Of a DNA stretch of 64,000 nucleotides, positions 5,866 to 17,000 are shown piece by piece; positions within the stretch are counted from its first letter, which is position 1; every line of letters starts with the position of its first letter. The DNA is from a virus, in IMG/VR virus record IMGVR_UViG_3300025131_009739, positions 62,001 to 126,000 of that record. The stretch is one strand, 5' to 3'. A program made the position numbers and the translations under genes. Below the pieces are notes generated by a model. That model was not told where the DNA came from, did no database searches, and worked only from the letters and a program-made list of their open reading frames with translations.

Positions 5866-8850
5866 TTAAGCAACCGTAGTCCCAGAATCAGAATCCCTAA
5901 TATCTTCTTTCTTTTTTACTTCTATGTTCATATGTTTGGTTTCAAAAACAACATTAACATCAATTTTTCTACCAGTCTTTTTTGAAATAAGTCTAATTTT
6001 AAAATATTTTTCTGGACCTCGATTAAAAATAGACTCTTCAGCTAAACCAAGTTCCGGAGTAAGGTTGACGGCTGTGGTACCAACCTCACTTTCATCAAAC
6101 TCTATACCTGTTTTAGTTTCATCAATAAATCTTTGTTCCGGCTGTGGAATGACTGAAATATATCTTCTCATAACTTTTGTACTTTTGGGCTTCTTTTTCT
6201 TCATTTCAAAAATATCGATTAACAAATAAACAGCGCCGCTATTATCGACTAATTCTACTTTATAAACTTCGCTAGGGTTAGAAACATGGCCATGTACATC
6301 TTTAACTCTAAAAGTATAATAATATTTTGTATTTGGGATAAGATTATCAACAAGGGAAAAAGAAGAAAAACCTTCTACACCGTGTTCTCTCATGGTGCCT
6401 TTAAAATCTTGATAACTGGCGGGCTCAATGGTGGTCCTAAACACTTGAAAAGTTTGCGGAGGATCCTCACTTTGAAATTCTATTATAGATCCTTGTGGAA
6501 GCTCTTGTGCCTCATATATCTCTTTCAAAGATTCAGCATCTCCATTTTCAGTTTCGATAATAATTGGTTCCTGCTTAACCTCTCCTGTATTGCTACTTAA
6601 ATTAATTAAAACTTTATTGTTTACATTTTTATATGGAAGAATGTTTATATTTGGCGGGATTGGGGGGCTATCCATCATTCTAGTTGCACAAGAAAAATAT
6701 GGTACTTCTACCACTTTGACATTTGGCCTAGAAATAATATCAACCTCAAAATCATAAGTTGCGGTGTCATTAGAATATTTTTTAATCACCTTTTCGAAGC
6801 GTTTCTTGATCTCCTCTTCGCCCGCCATGGCGGCGGTGGCGAGGTTCCCCATGTTCGCCAAATATTTTCGATCTATTTTATACTCATATTCTGTTCCAAA
6901 AATTACTCTCCAAGCATATATTCGATAATGATATCTTTCACCATATCTCATTTGAGTATCAATATGTTTTAATACATCGAGCTTTCTAGTGTTTGAATAA
7001 TAATAATTTTGTATTACTTCAACAGGAGTGCCGGCTGCGTTGCAACGCCATTTTGCAACTCTATATGCAATTGTTTCTGAGGGCGCGGTTTTGCCTGATA
7101 AAATTTGTCTAAAACTTCTTGTTTTATCTTTGACTAAATTCATAAATCTAGCCTGAAAAATTGTCATGAGAAGATTTTTTAAAAATTTACTCTGTCCTCC
7201 ATCGTCTTCAGACTCATGAAGCATATTATAATATTCGGAATCAAGTTCTGCTAAAACAGTAAAATCTTCTCCAGTTTTGTTAGCAAAAATCTCGGCTCCT
7301 TTATCTGCAAACTGATCAGTCCAGTTCCAGAAGCTATCATCATAAAAGGAAAAACTACTTCTACCATCAATTACTTCTTCAAAATCTGTACTGGCTTTTT
7401 TAACCTCACGAAATCCTCGCGCTGAGCCCCAACCAGATCTTGCAGCATTTTTTTCAACTGTAAATATTTCATCGCCGGAGTCTGCAGCAACATTTGATTT
7501 AAATTTAAGTCTATTTTTCATGCCATCAGCAAAATTTCCCTGTCCTCCTTCAATCATAGTTTTTAAAATTGCACCATCTAATTTAGCGTCTACTAATAAA
7601 TCCGCTAAAGAAGTATTTGTATCAGTAGAAAATTCCAATTCAAAAAACATAGGAAACATAAAACGTTTATAATGATATTCAACCATTCTTTTATTCATTT
7701 CATAAGGAGCAAGAATGTTGGCATGTTTATTTCTCATAGTACTGAAGACCTGGCGATCAACTCCACCATAGACAGCAATTTTACTGTTATAAACTCTGGA
7801 CCATTTTTCAAAATACTGCCCTTTACTTTTTTCTCCTATTTTTTCTCCCTTCTCGTTTAACGCATCTTTAAACATGTCTGGAAGCTGATTCTTCAATGTT
7901 ACAAATTTATGAAATTCAGTAAATTGTTGTTTTCCTGGTATGCGATCCGGGGAGATTTCTTCCATCAAAAACACATTCATATTTGGCAACAGCACAGTGT
8001 CGTCGAGTCGCTCTCCCGGGAGCCTCCAGTCTAAATTCTCATAATCTTTAACATAAAAATTGTAATCAGATTTGCATTTATAATAAAGAGGCTTATTCAT
8101 ATATGATGTTGCCTCCAGTTCTTTAAAAGAGAATGGTTTATAATAAATTGTTGTGTAATCAATATGTCTTTTTCCAGTCGTTTTATAATAAACGTCCTTG
8201 TTGTAAACAAACTTTAATTCATTAAAATATATCCTTTTCGCGAAGGCGGCGAGCAGAGATAAATTCTCCCCTTTCAGGTGTTTATCGGCCCCGCGAGGGG
8301 TTCTGATGGTAATTTTCTCTCTTCTTTCGGGTATGTTTCGTTCATTCCCTTTGTCCGCGGACCCTCTCTCCGCCATATACCACTTTTCAACGGACGTAAC
8401 GTCTTGATGGGTTATTCTAGGATAAACAACAGTATTGTTACTAATGCCGTTGACGTTCGCGTCCGTCTCTTGAAAAAAGTTTGGACTAAGCCCACCGTCC
8501 GAGGCGTCAATAGCCCAATAAGCGCCGATGGCTGCGCGGACTTCATCTTCAGGTTTCCAGTTAAGAAGTCTGTTTGTCCAAAAATGAGAGTAGTCGCCAG
8601 ACCAGTCTTCAGTATGAGTAAGAAGTTCTTTGTTAAAGGCCTCCATTGATTTCTGTTTAACATAATAAGCTGGGCCTTTTTCTAGGCCGGCTGTAGAGCG
8701 ATCACGGTAAAAACGAGGGGCGTCATCAAAAAGGTAAACCTTTCTTGGGGAAGAGAGGTTTTCTCCAGCTACTTTGTCCCCATCGTCGAAATCGCTTTCC
8801 GGAGCAGTTACAGCTTCTTGGCCACTTGTATTGTTACTTGTTGGTGCCAT
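5866..8850 (-). CDS. Large virion/baseplate protein with a fibronectin III-like domain
   Basis: A 994-residue protein with no enzymatic motif, rich in aromatic and charged residues. Around residues 775-870 is a fibronectin type III-like domain: a strand ending in TFQVFRT, then LIPNTKYYYTFRVKDVHGH, the typical Tyr-x-Tyr-x-Phe-x-Val F strand, and a following G strand. Such Ig-like folds are common add-ons of tail proteins and may bind sugars or other virion parts. The C-terminus is highly charged with Lys and Asp/Glu. It lies in a run of tail genes downstream of the 1319-residue gene, and a TTATAATA octamer lies 13 bases upstream of its ATG. Exact place in the tail is unknown. Confidence 0.68.
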   Translation of the reverse strand: MAPTSNNTSGQEAVTAPESDFDDGDKVAGENLSSPRKVYLFDDAPRFYRDRSTAGLEKGPAYYVKQKSMEAFNKELLTHTEDWSGDYSHFWTNRLLNWKPEDEVRAAIGAYWAIDASDGGLSPNFFQETDANVNGISNNTVVYPRITHQDVTSVEKWYMAERGSADKGNERNIPERREKITIRTPRGADKHLKGENLSLLAAFAKRIYFNELKFVYNKDVYYKTTGKRHIDYTTIYYKPFSFKELEATSYMNKPLYYKCKSDYNFYVKDYENLDWRLPGERLDDTVLLPNMNVFLMEEISPDRIPGKQQFTEFHKFVTLKNQLPDMFKDALNEKGEKIGEKSKGQYFEKWSRVYNSKIAVYGGVDRQVFSTMRNKHANILAPYEMNKRMVEYHYKRFMFPMFFELEFSTDTNTSLADLLVDAKLDGAILKTMIEGGQGNFADGMKNRLKFKSNVAADSGDEIFTVEKNAARSGWGSARGFREVKKASTDFEEVIDGRSSFSFYDDSFWNWTDQFADKGAEIFANKTGEDFTVLAELDSEYYNMLHESEDDGGQSKFLKNLLMTIFQARFMNLVKDKTRSFRQILSGKTAPSETIAYRVAKWRCNAAGTPVEVIQNYYYSNTRKLDVLKHIDTQMRYGERYHYRIYAWRVIFGTEYEYKIDRKYLANMGNLATAAMAGEEEIKKRFEKVIKKYSNDTATYDFEVDIISRPNVKVVEVPYFSCATRMMDSPPIPPNINILPYKNVNNKVLINLSSNTGEVKQEPIIIETENGDAESLKEIYEAQELPQGSIIEFQSEDPPQTFQVFRTTIEPASYQDFKGTMREHGVEGFSSFSLVDNLIPNTKYYYTFRVKDVHGHVSNPSEVYKVELVDNSGAVYLLIDIFEMKKKKPKSTKVMRRYISVIPQPEQRFIDETKTGIEFDESEVGTTAVNLTPELGLAEESIFNRGPEKYFKIRLISKKTGRKIDVNVVFETKHMNIEVKKKEDIRDSDSGTTVA

Positions 8851-8862
8851 TTTGTTTCTCTT

Positions 8863-8870
8863 TATTATAA
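8863..8870 (-). promoter_or_regulatory. Candidate late promoter octamer TTATAATA
   Basis: TTATAATA on the minus strand, 13 bases upstream of the ATG of the 994-residue virion protein. The extended 11-mer TTATAATAAAG is identical to the one at 38309-38319 upstream of the spike-like gene, which strengthens the case for a common signal. Confidence 0.38.
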
Positions 8871-8882
8871 CTATTCATTTTA

Positions 8883-11800
8883 TTAATACATATCCCCTTT
8901 TGTCGGCTTTTTCTTACCAGGTTTGGTTTGTTTCTCTTTCGCCGAATCGAAAATGCCAGAAATATCAAAGCCGGTTTTCGGCGGAATGTACCCGGCGCCC
9001 ATCGCGCCGCCGATTTTGGGAGTTAAAATTGGGATAGTTGATTTCATCATTGTGTTGCTGAGACTCTTAAGTCCCGCCATTATTGGCTGGCCGAGGGTCG
9101 GTATTATTTTAGCAGAAGAAGGAAGAAACCCACCAGGCAATGTGCCTGGAGATAACCCAATTGCGGTCTCTGCGGCGGAGGTAACGGCGGCAGCAGTCGC
9201 TGCAGCGATCTGAATTTGGCCAGCAGTAGGAGCGCCCACTGCGGCAAGAACTGGCGCTGCAGCCTGAATTGCGGCCGCTGCAGCTGGAGATATCGGAGGT
9301 GGGTTCAGATTCAACGCGGCAGCAAAATTAATTTTCGGTTTCCCGGGTTTCATAAAAAAGTGTTTATTATATATTGGGAAATCAAACGCTTCAATCTCAG
9401 GTATATTTACTTGAGAATTGCTATGTCTTTTAACTCTACAAACAAGTCTGTTATCGCGATCATCCATCTTAAAACTACCTTCGTTAGAGTTAATCCTTTC
9501 CCACTGTTCCATTCCTATTTGTTGAAATAATGGATCACTCATTTGTGCTTCATTTTTTCCAGTGCCATCTACAATTCTGTACCCTGTTAACATCTCAACA
9601 CTGCAAAGGTTCATAAAATTCAAATAAAAGAACCCCAAACTGTCACTTTTTTTATTCGGATTAAAAACTTCACGTTCTAAATCAAGTGCTAAATCATGTT
9701 CTTCTTTAGGTTTCGATTTTTGTGTGCAAACGGCAATCATTGCTTTATATTGATTTGGATAATTTGATAAATCTCCAGCAACATCTAAATCGAAAACCCT
9801 TTGGACAGGACTATCAATATTAAAATGTGCATATGGATCAAACTTATAAGTTGGATGAGAAAAATAACTTGACAATTTAAGTAAAGCTTTATTAGGGTTT
9901 GTTAAATCATTTACATAAACTCCTTGAGGCGTATTTTTATTTACGCCATGCCCAGCCAGAGGTGCGACTAATGGAAGAGTGCTGAGAACACTAGTAAATT
10001 TTATTATATCTGTAAAAGGTGTTGTTTCTTGACAATAATCGGAGATTTGATCGTCTTCAACGTGAACATTAAAAGATTCCATGCTGCTGACAGTACAACT
10101 TTTACTAGCCATAAAATCAATCAGCCCGCCGCGTAGCCTCTGCATTGCATTTGCTTTTGGAACTAAATTCCTTCCTATGGAGTACGGATTCTTATCAATA
10201 TTCAAGCCATTGTTGTACCTTAAAGCTTCAATCAATATTTGATTATATCTGTGTGGTTCATAAAATTTATTAGCTTGTTTTAATGCTTCAGATAAAAGAT
10301 CGTAAACTACACCTTTTCTAGTGGATATTGACATTGGGCTAAAATAAGCAAACTTTAAAGGATCCAGCCCTAACCTTACGCCTCCTTGAAAATCTTTGTC
10401 TAAATGTAGTGTTCCGGTTTTTTTTCCAAAATACTTTCTCATTTCAAAATTGGATCGCTCTCTAAAATCCCCAGTATTAAGTAGCATAAGTCCAAATTCA
10501 TTTGTAGAAGGTTCAGAAGTGAGATAATCTACTCCAAAATATTTTGACGTATCACTATCAAAGATGTCTTCAAAATTAGAAAACTCTTTTATTACTTTAA
10601 ATGTTCTCGTTGCATCGACTTTAAGACTTTGTGGCTCTGAGCCGGGCCCGGAAGGGGCATCTTTTGTAACTGGTCCACTTATAGCAGAATCTAACATTCT
10701 TTCAACATTTATAGACAAATCAGAAACTAATTTCAAAAATGATCCAATTCCTTCAGGAGACCCAACAACAGGATCAACCATTTTAGCAATCTCCCTTATG
10801 AGGTTCTGTTGTGGGTGATCCTCTGCAGGGGCCGGGCCTGCTCCTTGGTATTGTGGTTGGAAGCCTTTTGTTAATAATTGAAAAATATCAACATATTGTG
10901 TAATTATATCCGTAAGAATGTTATTTTGCCCAGAATGTTTTTTAGCTGATTGAGCGACATTGTTCAATAAAGTATTTTCAGCTATTGATCCTTCAGAAAA
11001 CAATTGAAGTATATCGTCTAAAAATTCTGGAATAAAACTTTGTGCAACAAGACTATAATTAAGTTTGTATTTTCTACGACCAGCCTGGTTGAAACCGTGG
11101 GATTTCTCAACTGTTTCTGGAGAACTAATATTCTGTGAAACTGCAACGTTATAATACTTTTCAAATGTTGTCGTTATATTAACTAATTCTTGTAGTCTTT
11201 CTTCCATAAAATTTACAGTCGGATCTTCAATCTCAATTTCAACATCATATCGATAAAAACCATTTGTAATTTCTGACATCATATGATCAACTGCTGCAAA
11301 ATGTCTCATAAATGGGTAGTCTGATCTAAACTCCTGCGTCATTAAATTAACTTCTTGTACAGTTGCAGCGACTTCCTTAGAGCGATTGGTACCATATATA
11401 CCTGGATCGTCACCGACTTCAACAATTCTTTTCCCAGGCTGTAGCCTGGCGCTTCGGCCTCCAAATCCAGGACCAGACGAGAGTCCAATTTCATTATCTT
11501 TTGTGTGTACAAGCATCTCCGGAGGAATATTTCGATCAAACTCAACTGACCTTTTTGTCCCGAGCTTGTTAACGCTAGAGGCAGTTGAATCAACTCGATT
11601 GCGTAATATCTTGAACGAACGTATATAACTTTTTCGTAGTAACTGACTTATGAACGAAGGACTAGAATTTTCAAATAAAATAGGGAAAGCTGAATTTTTC
11701 TTTACCATGGTCAAATAATCTACGCTAAAGAAAAATCTACATTTTCCTTCGCGATCTTTAGATGTAAAAAGTTCAGAAAAATATGATGGCTTTCTTGATA

Positions 11801-12842
11801 TATCCAAATTATCATTAATTGGAAAAGTTATAACATTTTGACCAAGTTTTTTATTTTCTACTTCTCTAAAATCAAATATTTGTCTCTCAATTCTTTTTAA
11901 CGTTCTAAAATCTTGTACAGTTCGGTTATATACCATTTCAGCAGTTAATTTTGGTTGATTTTTTTTAGGATTGTGAGCCTTCCCACCCATCCATCCAATA
12001 TAACCTATACCGCTTCCGGGGCCATGATAGTGTACTGGGCCATGCCATATTTTTCCTTTTGCTATTGCGTTGCCTTCTGAAGGGGAAAATTTGATGATCT
12101 CTTCGGCGGTTGGTGTCTGACGATAGATTGTTTTTTGTGTGACTAATTTTCCACCTCTGATAATAGGCTCATCTATATGTTGACCAAGAAGAATCTCGAC
12201 TTCATCATCGCCTTTAAGCCCAAAATTTTGTTTTATTTCATCAATATCTAAATAGGGAACTACAAATAAAGACAAATGACTTGGGCTCACCTCTTTAACT
12301 GATATAGTGTGTCTAAACGGTATGTCATAAATAATGTTTCCATTATTATCAATTGTTTTATTATAATCCTTAATGTGATCTAGTATATCTTCGTCATCAG
12401 TAAGTTTAAAAAAAGAAGTATCAGACAAAGATATAGTTGTGCTTTTGGCACCAGGGGGTGTCTTTTGGCCTGCCACCAAATCTTTTACCCGTTCGTTACT
12501 AGCATGCATGCCGCTATAAGCTGACTCGCTTTCCACGCTAATGATTTTTATTTTATAAAACTTCAAAAAATCTTCGTTAAAAAGAAAACTAGAAACGAGA
12601 TCTCTTCCTTTTGGAACTTTCGCCTTTAAGGAAAAATCAACAAAAACATCTAAACTTTCTTCCGAAGTCCCAGATAAATTTTTTGCTTCTGCAGACCATT
12701 CGGGCTCAAGTGCAGGTTTTTGTATATGAGGGTTTTTATTAAATAGAGATTCCCACTTTTCATTGGCTACATTTAAAACAATTTTGTTTATATAAACGCC
12801 CGGTAGAGCACTTTCAAAATAACTTGATAGATTATCAGACAT
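8883..12842 (-). CDS. Very large virion protein with Ala/Pro-rich C-terminal tail
   Basis: A 1319-residue protein, not recognised. I choose the ATG at 12842 (TGATG overlap with the previous stop, GGAG 8 bases upstream) over a TTG one codon earlier. The bulk looks like a mixed alpha/beta structural protein. Residues about 1180-1295 differ: they are dominated by Ala, Pro and Gly with hydrophobic stretches and almost no charge, and are encoded by DNA much richer in G+C than the surroundings. The last 15 residues are strongly basic. The tail could be amphipathic and membrane-active, or a flexible linker to a partner; both are guesses. It is flanked by tail genes on both sides. Confidence 0.68.
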   Translation of the reverse strand: MSDNLSSYFESALPGVYINKIVLNVANEKWESLFNKNPHIQKPALEPEWSAEAKNLSGTSEESLDVFVDFSLKAKVPKGRDLVSSFLFNEDFLKFYKIKIISVESESAYSGMHASNERVKDLVAGQKTPPGAKSTTISLSDTSFFKLTDDEDILDHIKDYNKTIDNNGNIIYDIPFRHTISVKEVSPSHLSLFVVPYLDIDEIKQNFGLKGDDEVEILLGQHIDEPIIRGGKLVTQKTIYRQTPTAEEIIKFSPSEGNAIAKGKIWHGPVHYHGPGSGIGYIGWMGGKAHNPKKNQPKLTAEMVYNRTVQDFRTLKRIERQIFDFREVENKKLGQNVITFPINDNLDISRKPSYFSELFTSKDREGKCRFFFSVDYLTMVKKNSAFPILFENSSPSFISQLLRKSYIRSFKILRNRVDSTASSVNKLGTKRSVEFDRNIPPEMLVHTKDNEIGLSSGPGFGGRSARLQPGKRIVEVGDDPGIYGTNRSKEVAATVQEVNLMTQEFRSDYPFMRHFAAVDHMMSEITNGFYRYDVEIEIEDPTVNFMEERLQELVNITTTFEKYYNVAVSQNISSPETVEKSHGFNQAGRRKYKLNYSLVAQSFIPEFLDDILQLFSEGSIAENTLLNNVAQSAKKHSGQNNILTDIITQYVDIFQLLTKGFQPQYQGAGPAPAEDHPQQNLIREIAKMVDPVVGSPEGIGSFLKLVSDLSINVERMLDSAISGPVTKDAPSGPGSEPQSLKVDATRTFKVIKEFSNFEDIFDSDTSKYFGVDYLTSEPSTNEFGLMLLNTGDFRERSNFEMRKYFGKKTGTLHLDKDFQGGVRLGLDPLKFAYFSPMSISTRKGVVYDLLSEALKQANKFYEPHRYNQILIEALRYNNGLNIDKNPYSIGRNLVPKANAMQRLRGGLIDFMASKSCTVSSMESFNVHVEDDQISDYCQETTPFTDIIKFTSVLSTLPLVAPLAGHGVNKNTPQGVYVNDLTNPNKALLKLSSYFSHPTYKFDPYAHFNIDSPVQRVFDLDVAGDLSNYPNQYKAMIAVCTQKSKPKEEHDLALDLEREVFNPNKKSDSLGFFYLNFMNLCSVEMLTGYRIVDGTGKNEAQMSDPLFQQIGMEQWERINSNEGSFKMDDRDNRLVCRVKRHSNSQVNIPEIEAFDFPIYNKHFFMKPGKPKINFAAALNLNPPPISPAAAAAIQAAAPVLAAVGAPTAGQIQIAAATAAAVTSAAETAIGLSPGTLPGGFLPSSAKIIPTLGQPIMAGLKSLSNTMMKSTIPILTPKIGGAMGAGYIPPKTGFDISGIFDSAKEKQTKPGKKKPTKGDMY

Positions 12843-13945
12843 CAAGACGTCTCCTTCTCAAATTCTGGCGGGCATGGATCCTCTTCGGGATCAAGATCAT
12901 AAATGTTAGCAAATCCAACTTCTTCTTCGAAACAATCAAAAACACGGTCTTGATCGGAAAAAATATGCTTTCTTCTTTGTACATTAATTGAAGCACAATA
13001 AAGTTCATTATCAATCTCTTCGTCAGTTAACATTTCAAAATAGTATTCTACATGCTTTTGGCTAGGAAGACCGAGATCCGTTTCTGGATCATGGAAATAT
13101 AACAATTGCAGGTCATCTCCATCGACCTTATATACTTCAATATCAAAGTTTTCTCTTTCAAATAAAGAATTTTTTTCTTCTGCCTCAAAAAGAAGATAAT
13201 GTGGCCTAACTTGAAATGTAGAATTATCTTGGTACACAGTCGCATGATACGCATCGCCGCCGCCGGAGTCGCCGTATGGCATATCAGAAAACACACCTAA
13301 ATCTAATTCGTCTTCAACATTATCTTTTACCCAAGTTCCATCATCATTGACAAAAGAAATAAAAGTTTCATATGAGCTTGTTAAAAATAATTGTGGAATT
13401 CTTGAAATACCATTTGAACCAGATAGTGTTGGCTTTGAGCCAGTTAATTCGCTATTTAAAAATTTTATAGACCACGCAGGGACATAACTAGAACCATATT
13501 CTGAAGTTCCCAAAGGATGAGACAGCACATAGTCCTTGAGAGCGGCTGGTTGAGCATACATGACTTGAAATCTCATCATATCTTCTTCAGTCAATACCGG
13601 GTTTTGGCCCACTTCTACTTCAGTATCGTCAAATTCGGGACCCATAGTTCTGGCTTCCTGTGCCAACTTACTCTTATTTTCAAGTATATGTTTGTTAGCC
13701 TTAGTCACCTCCGTCCCGGGTCCTGGGCTGAAAACATATTGCGTTTTTGGTCTCACCGAATTCTTAATTCTTAACTCTGAATCATTTTGAGCTTCACTTA
13801 AATCAGTATATGAGGAATCATATATAACATCGGCATCAAAAAAAGCATATTGAGAAGGCTTAAACTTCCCCAATGATAGTAAATGTTTACCATATTGAGT
13901 AAGCTGAATTTCAATTACGTCTTCTTTTTTATTAAAAAATGTCAT
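12842..13945 (-). CDS. Virion structural protein with LTxxGxxxL N-terminal module
   Basis: A 367-residue acidic protein. Its first 45 residues (DVIEIQLTQYGKHLL followed by an aromatic strand and DADVIYD) resemble the opening of the virion protein at 4756-5799, pointing to a common N-terminal domain used by two different tail proteins. The C-terminal third is very acidic with several Cys. No catalytic residues are evident. The preceding gap contains TTATAAGG on the minus strand, a partial match to the proposed late octamer. The stop codon overlaps the ATG of the next gene by one base. Confidence 0.68.
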   Translation of the reverse strand: MTFFNKKEDVIEIQLTQYGKHLLSLGKFKPSQYAFFDADVIYDSSYTDLSEAQNDSELRIKNSVRPKTQYVFSPGPGTEVTKANKHILENKSKLAQEARTMGPEFDDTEVEVGQNPVLTEEDMMRFQVMYAQPAALKDYVLSHPLGTSEYGSSYVPAWSIKFLNSELTGSKPTLSGSNGISRIPQLFLTSSYETFISFVNDDGTWVKDNVEDELDLGVFSDMPYGDSGGGDAYHATVYQDNSTFQVRPHYLLFEAEEKNSLFERENFDIEVYKVDGDDLQLLYFHDPETDLGLPSQKHVEYYFEMLTDEEIDNELYCASINVQRRKHIFSDQDRVFDCFEEEVGFANIYDLDPEEDPCPPEFEKETS

Positions 13946-14000
13946 TTTGTATAAATTCCAACCTTATAATAATTACTCATATTTAATAAAATATTCTTCA

Positions 14001-17000
14001 TTAAGTTCCTGGAACCTCCGAGCCCGGTGGTGGCTTTTGTGGAGGAATCGGAGGTAGCCATGGCAAGTTCACATTGCCGGCAACATCAGATAAAGTAGCC
14101 ACATCATCTCCAATGGCTCCTCGAAGCTTGTATTCAGCTTCTACTTGTACTAGTTCAACAAGAGAAAAGAAATCATAAGGCCAATTATAATTATAATCTG
14201 GCTTCTTTAATTTTTCATCTCCAAACTCAAATTTAAACCTTTTGTCGTCTTTTGTGTCCTCTGTTACATTAAAGTAACTTTGCTCTGCTTTTTTCTTAAC
14301 TTTGAAAACCATCCATCTGACATCTTTTGGCATCGTATTAAGATTTAAGAAATCCCAAGAGGCTGCAAGATCTAACGTTATGCTTGCCTCATCTTTTTGC
14401 GCTTCCGTAGCAATTTTTGGCATAAGATTTTGCCAAATATCAATAAGATCTTGTTTTTTCAAACAATGATGAAACTCGAAAATAAACATGGCAAATGGAT
14501 CTATGCTACGATTTTTAATAAAATTCATATGTGGCGGTAGATAATACTTGCTCATTTTATTAACCATCTCGGTTATCGCTTTACTTGGAACACTAGACCC
14601 AAAGGCAGCTGCGCGTTTTGCTAGGTCGTCGAGATTTGTTTCGGGCGACCTTTGTAAAAGCTGGGCATAATCAATGTGTCTTCGTGTAATTGGAAAGAAT
14701 GGACTTGTTCCTTCGTCATAATTTGATCTTATTGGTATAGCGACAACAGCTTCAGAGATGATTTTATTATCTGCAATTTGACCTAATTTTCTGTCCGGAC
14801 CAACGAGACCAGAAGGTTCTTTAAATCCTAATACTTGGTATAATGATCCTGTTTGTCTGTGACCTAACCTAGTTTCATCAGACGGCTGAGTTCCAATCCC
14901 GTGTAGTGCATTTTCTCCAGCGCCTCCGAGCATTGCTTTTAATATGGCTGTTGGGTGTGATTCTCTCAAGCCCATATAAATTCCTTGAGAACCGGTTGGT
15001 TCGACTCCGTAACCATACCACATTCCGCGAGTAGAATAACCGAGATTCGTATCTATATTGCCAGAGAAATTTAATATTGGTGTTTCAAATTTTGGAGAAA
15101 TAACCCATGCATCCAAAGACTCATCACCTTTCGATGCCTTCGCTTCTATCGCCTGACCAGTGATTGGATTATATGTAATCTCTGGTACAGTTGTTCTACC
15201 AAAAAGATTTATTGACGATGCAACTCTCATTTTGGATTTGAAAGCAAGACTTTCATTGCCTTGCCCTTCTTCGCCAATCTGAAATGAACCAGATCCGTAA
15301 TCTTTAAGAAGGTTCCAAGATTCTCTCCAATTAGGATCATATGTTGTTTCAACCTGGGCGCCGGCTATAACTTCTTCTATTGTAAACTCAGCAAGTTCTC
15401 CATGAGAAGAATGAAGATCAACTGCTGAAAGCAATAGTCTGTGTTTATGTGGAGAAAAAGCTAATCTCGCTACTGATTTGCCATAGAAATATGGCGGTGT
15501 ATAAGGAGCAAAAGCGGGATCTTGCGTTTGTGCTGCGACGTAGACCAAACTGGTAATTGGATCAAGAGGGTAATTATGTGTTTGACAAGTTGGTCCATAA
15601 TGTATTCCCCTTGCTGAACCAGATTGCATATCTTGTTTATTGAAAGCCAAATCGCCGGAGCTGCGGCCAGCTTTGAATGGGAAATCTGGCCCTTCAAACA
15701 TGATCATATCTTCATATGGGTTGTGTCCGGGAGGTTTGTCAACTGCGCTGCCGCTCATGCTGTATTTTTTTCCTGACTTTCTCAATGTCACATCCATAAA
15801 ATATGTTGTTCCAGATAACATCTGAAATCTTCCCGGAGTCGACGTAAAGCTTTGGAACTTGCCTTTATCCAAGAAAAATCTTGGTATTTCTCCCAAGAAA
15901 TTGTGCATTGCCATTGAGTAATTTGGTGTGTAATCTCCTGTCCAAAGCGCGTGCTTTCCTTGAGTGAGATCGGTTATCTCGCCGGCGAGCCCTGGAGGGT
16001 GTATTAATGGTATTTCCGATCCTACGCCGTGGTCTCCGGAGTGGCTGACTGGCAGATATGTATGAGGTTCTATGAGAGACTCGAATGGAAAACGAATATT
16101 ATGAATTTTTTCATATTCAAGACCCTCAGTGCCGACGTCGTCCGATCCTGTTTGGGTAAGATAACCCATGCCAGCGAAGCCGATTGCGTTTGGCAACGAT
16201 CCAGTCCAATGTGGCCAATCTACAGCGATGCCTGATTTAATTGTATTATACATAATACCAGGGGCGAACCATGGTTGCAATAACGACTGTAATTGTTCTT
16301 GTGGGTGTACTTGTGGTGTCTTTCCGGCGAATGCAATAGATGAGGTTAAATGTGGTCCATAACTTTGCGAGAACATAGAACCCAATTGCACACATCTCAA
16401 TACTGGATAAAAACCATTATATGGTAAGAGTTTTTTAACTGCTTTGCACTTTAATGTAAATTCTTTTGCCCTTCCTTTAACATCTTTCTGATAGTCGTTG
16501 CCAATAAGCTCTACAAATTTCATAAAATCAGAATGAGAATATAGTTTGTAGAATGGCAAATTTCCAGTGCTAATTGGAGTATCTGAACTTGCAGTGTGTA
16601 ATGCACCGACAAGAGATAAGAATTTTTTGTTCGTGGCAGCAAAGCCATTATCAATATAATAATCCATATGATCTGAAATTTTAAATTCTGGGAGGATTGA
16701 ATAACCTTGTCCCATTGTTCTTACATCTACTGCCCACTGATCATATGAATCATAAAAAGGAGACTTCCCAGACAACAGTGAAGCACTATAATGAGGTTTA
16801 AAGTGTGCCCCACTGATGCCCTGGTCCGCATCCCATGAATCATGCTGGATGATGTGAAGATATTTAGGAGGGATGAAGGTCTCAAAATTTGCAATAGGCG
16901 TCATGGACATATATTTATTTTGGAATAAATATGTCTGTGAAGCGGTTGGGACGGATCGTAAGCTATAATGAACAGAATCGGTTTTTAAGGTGTTTGCAAC

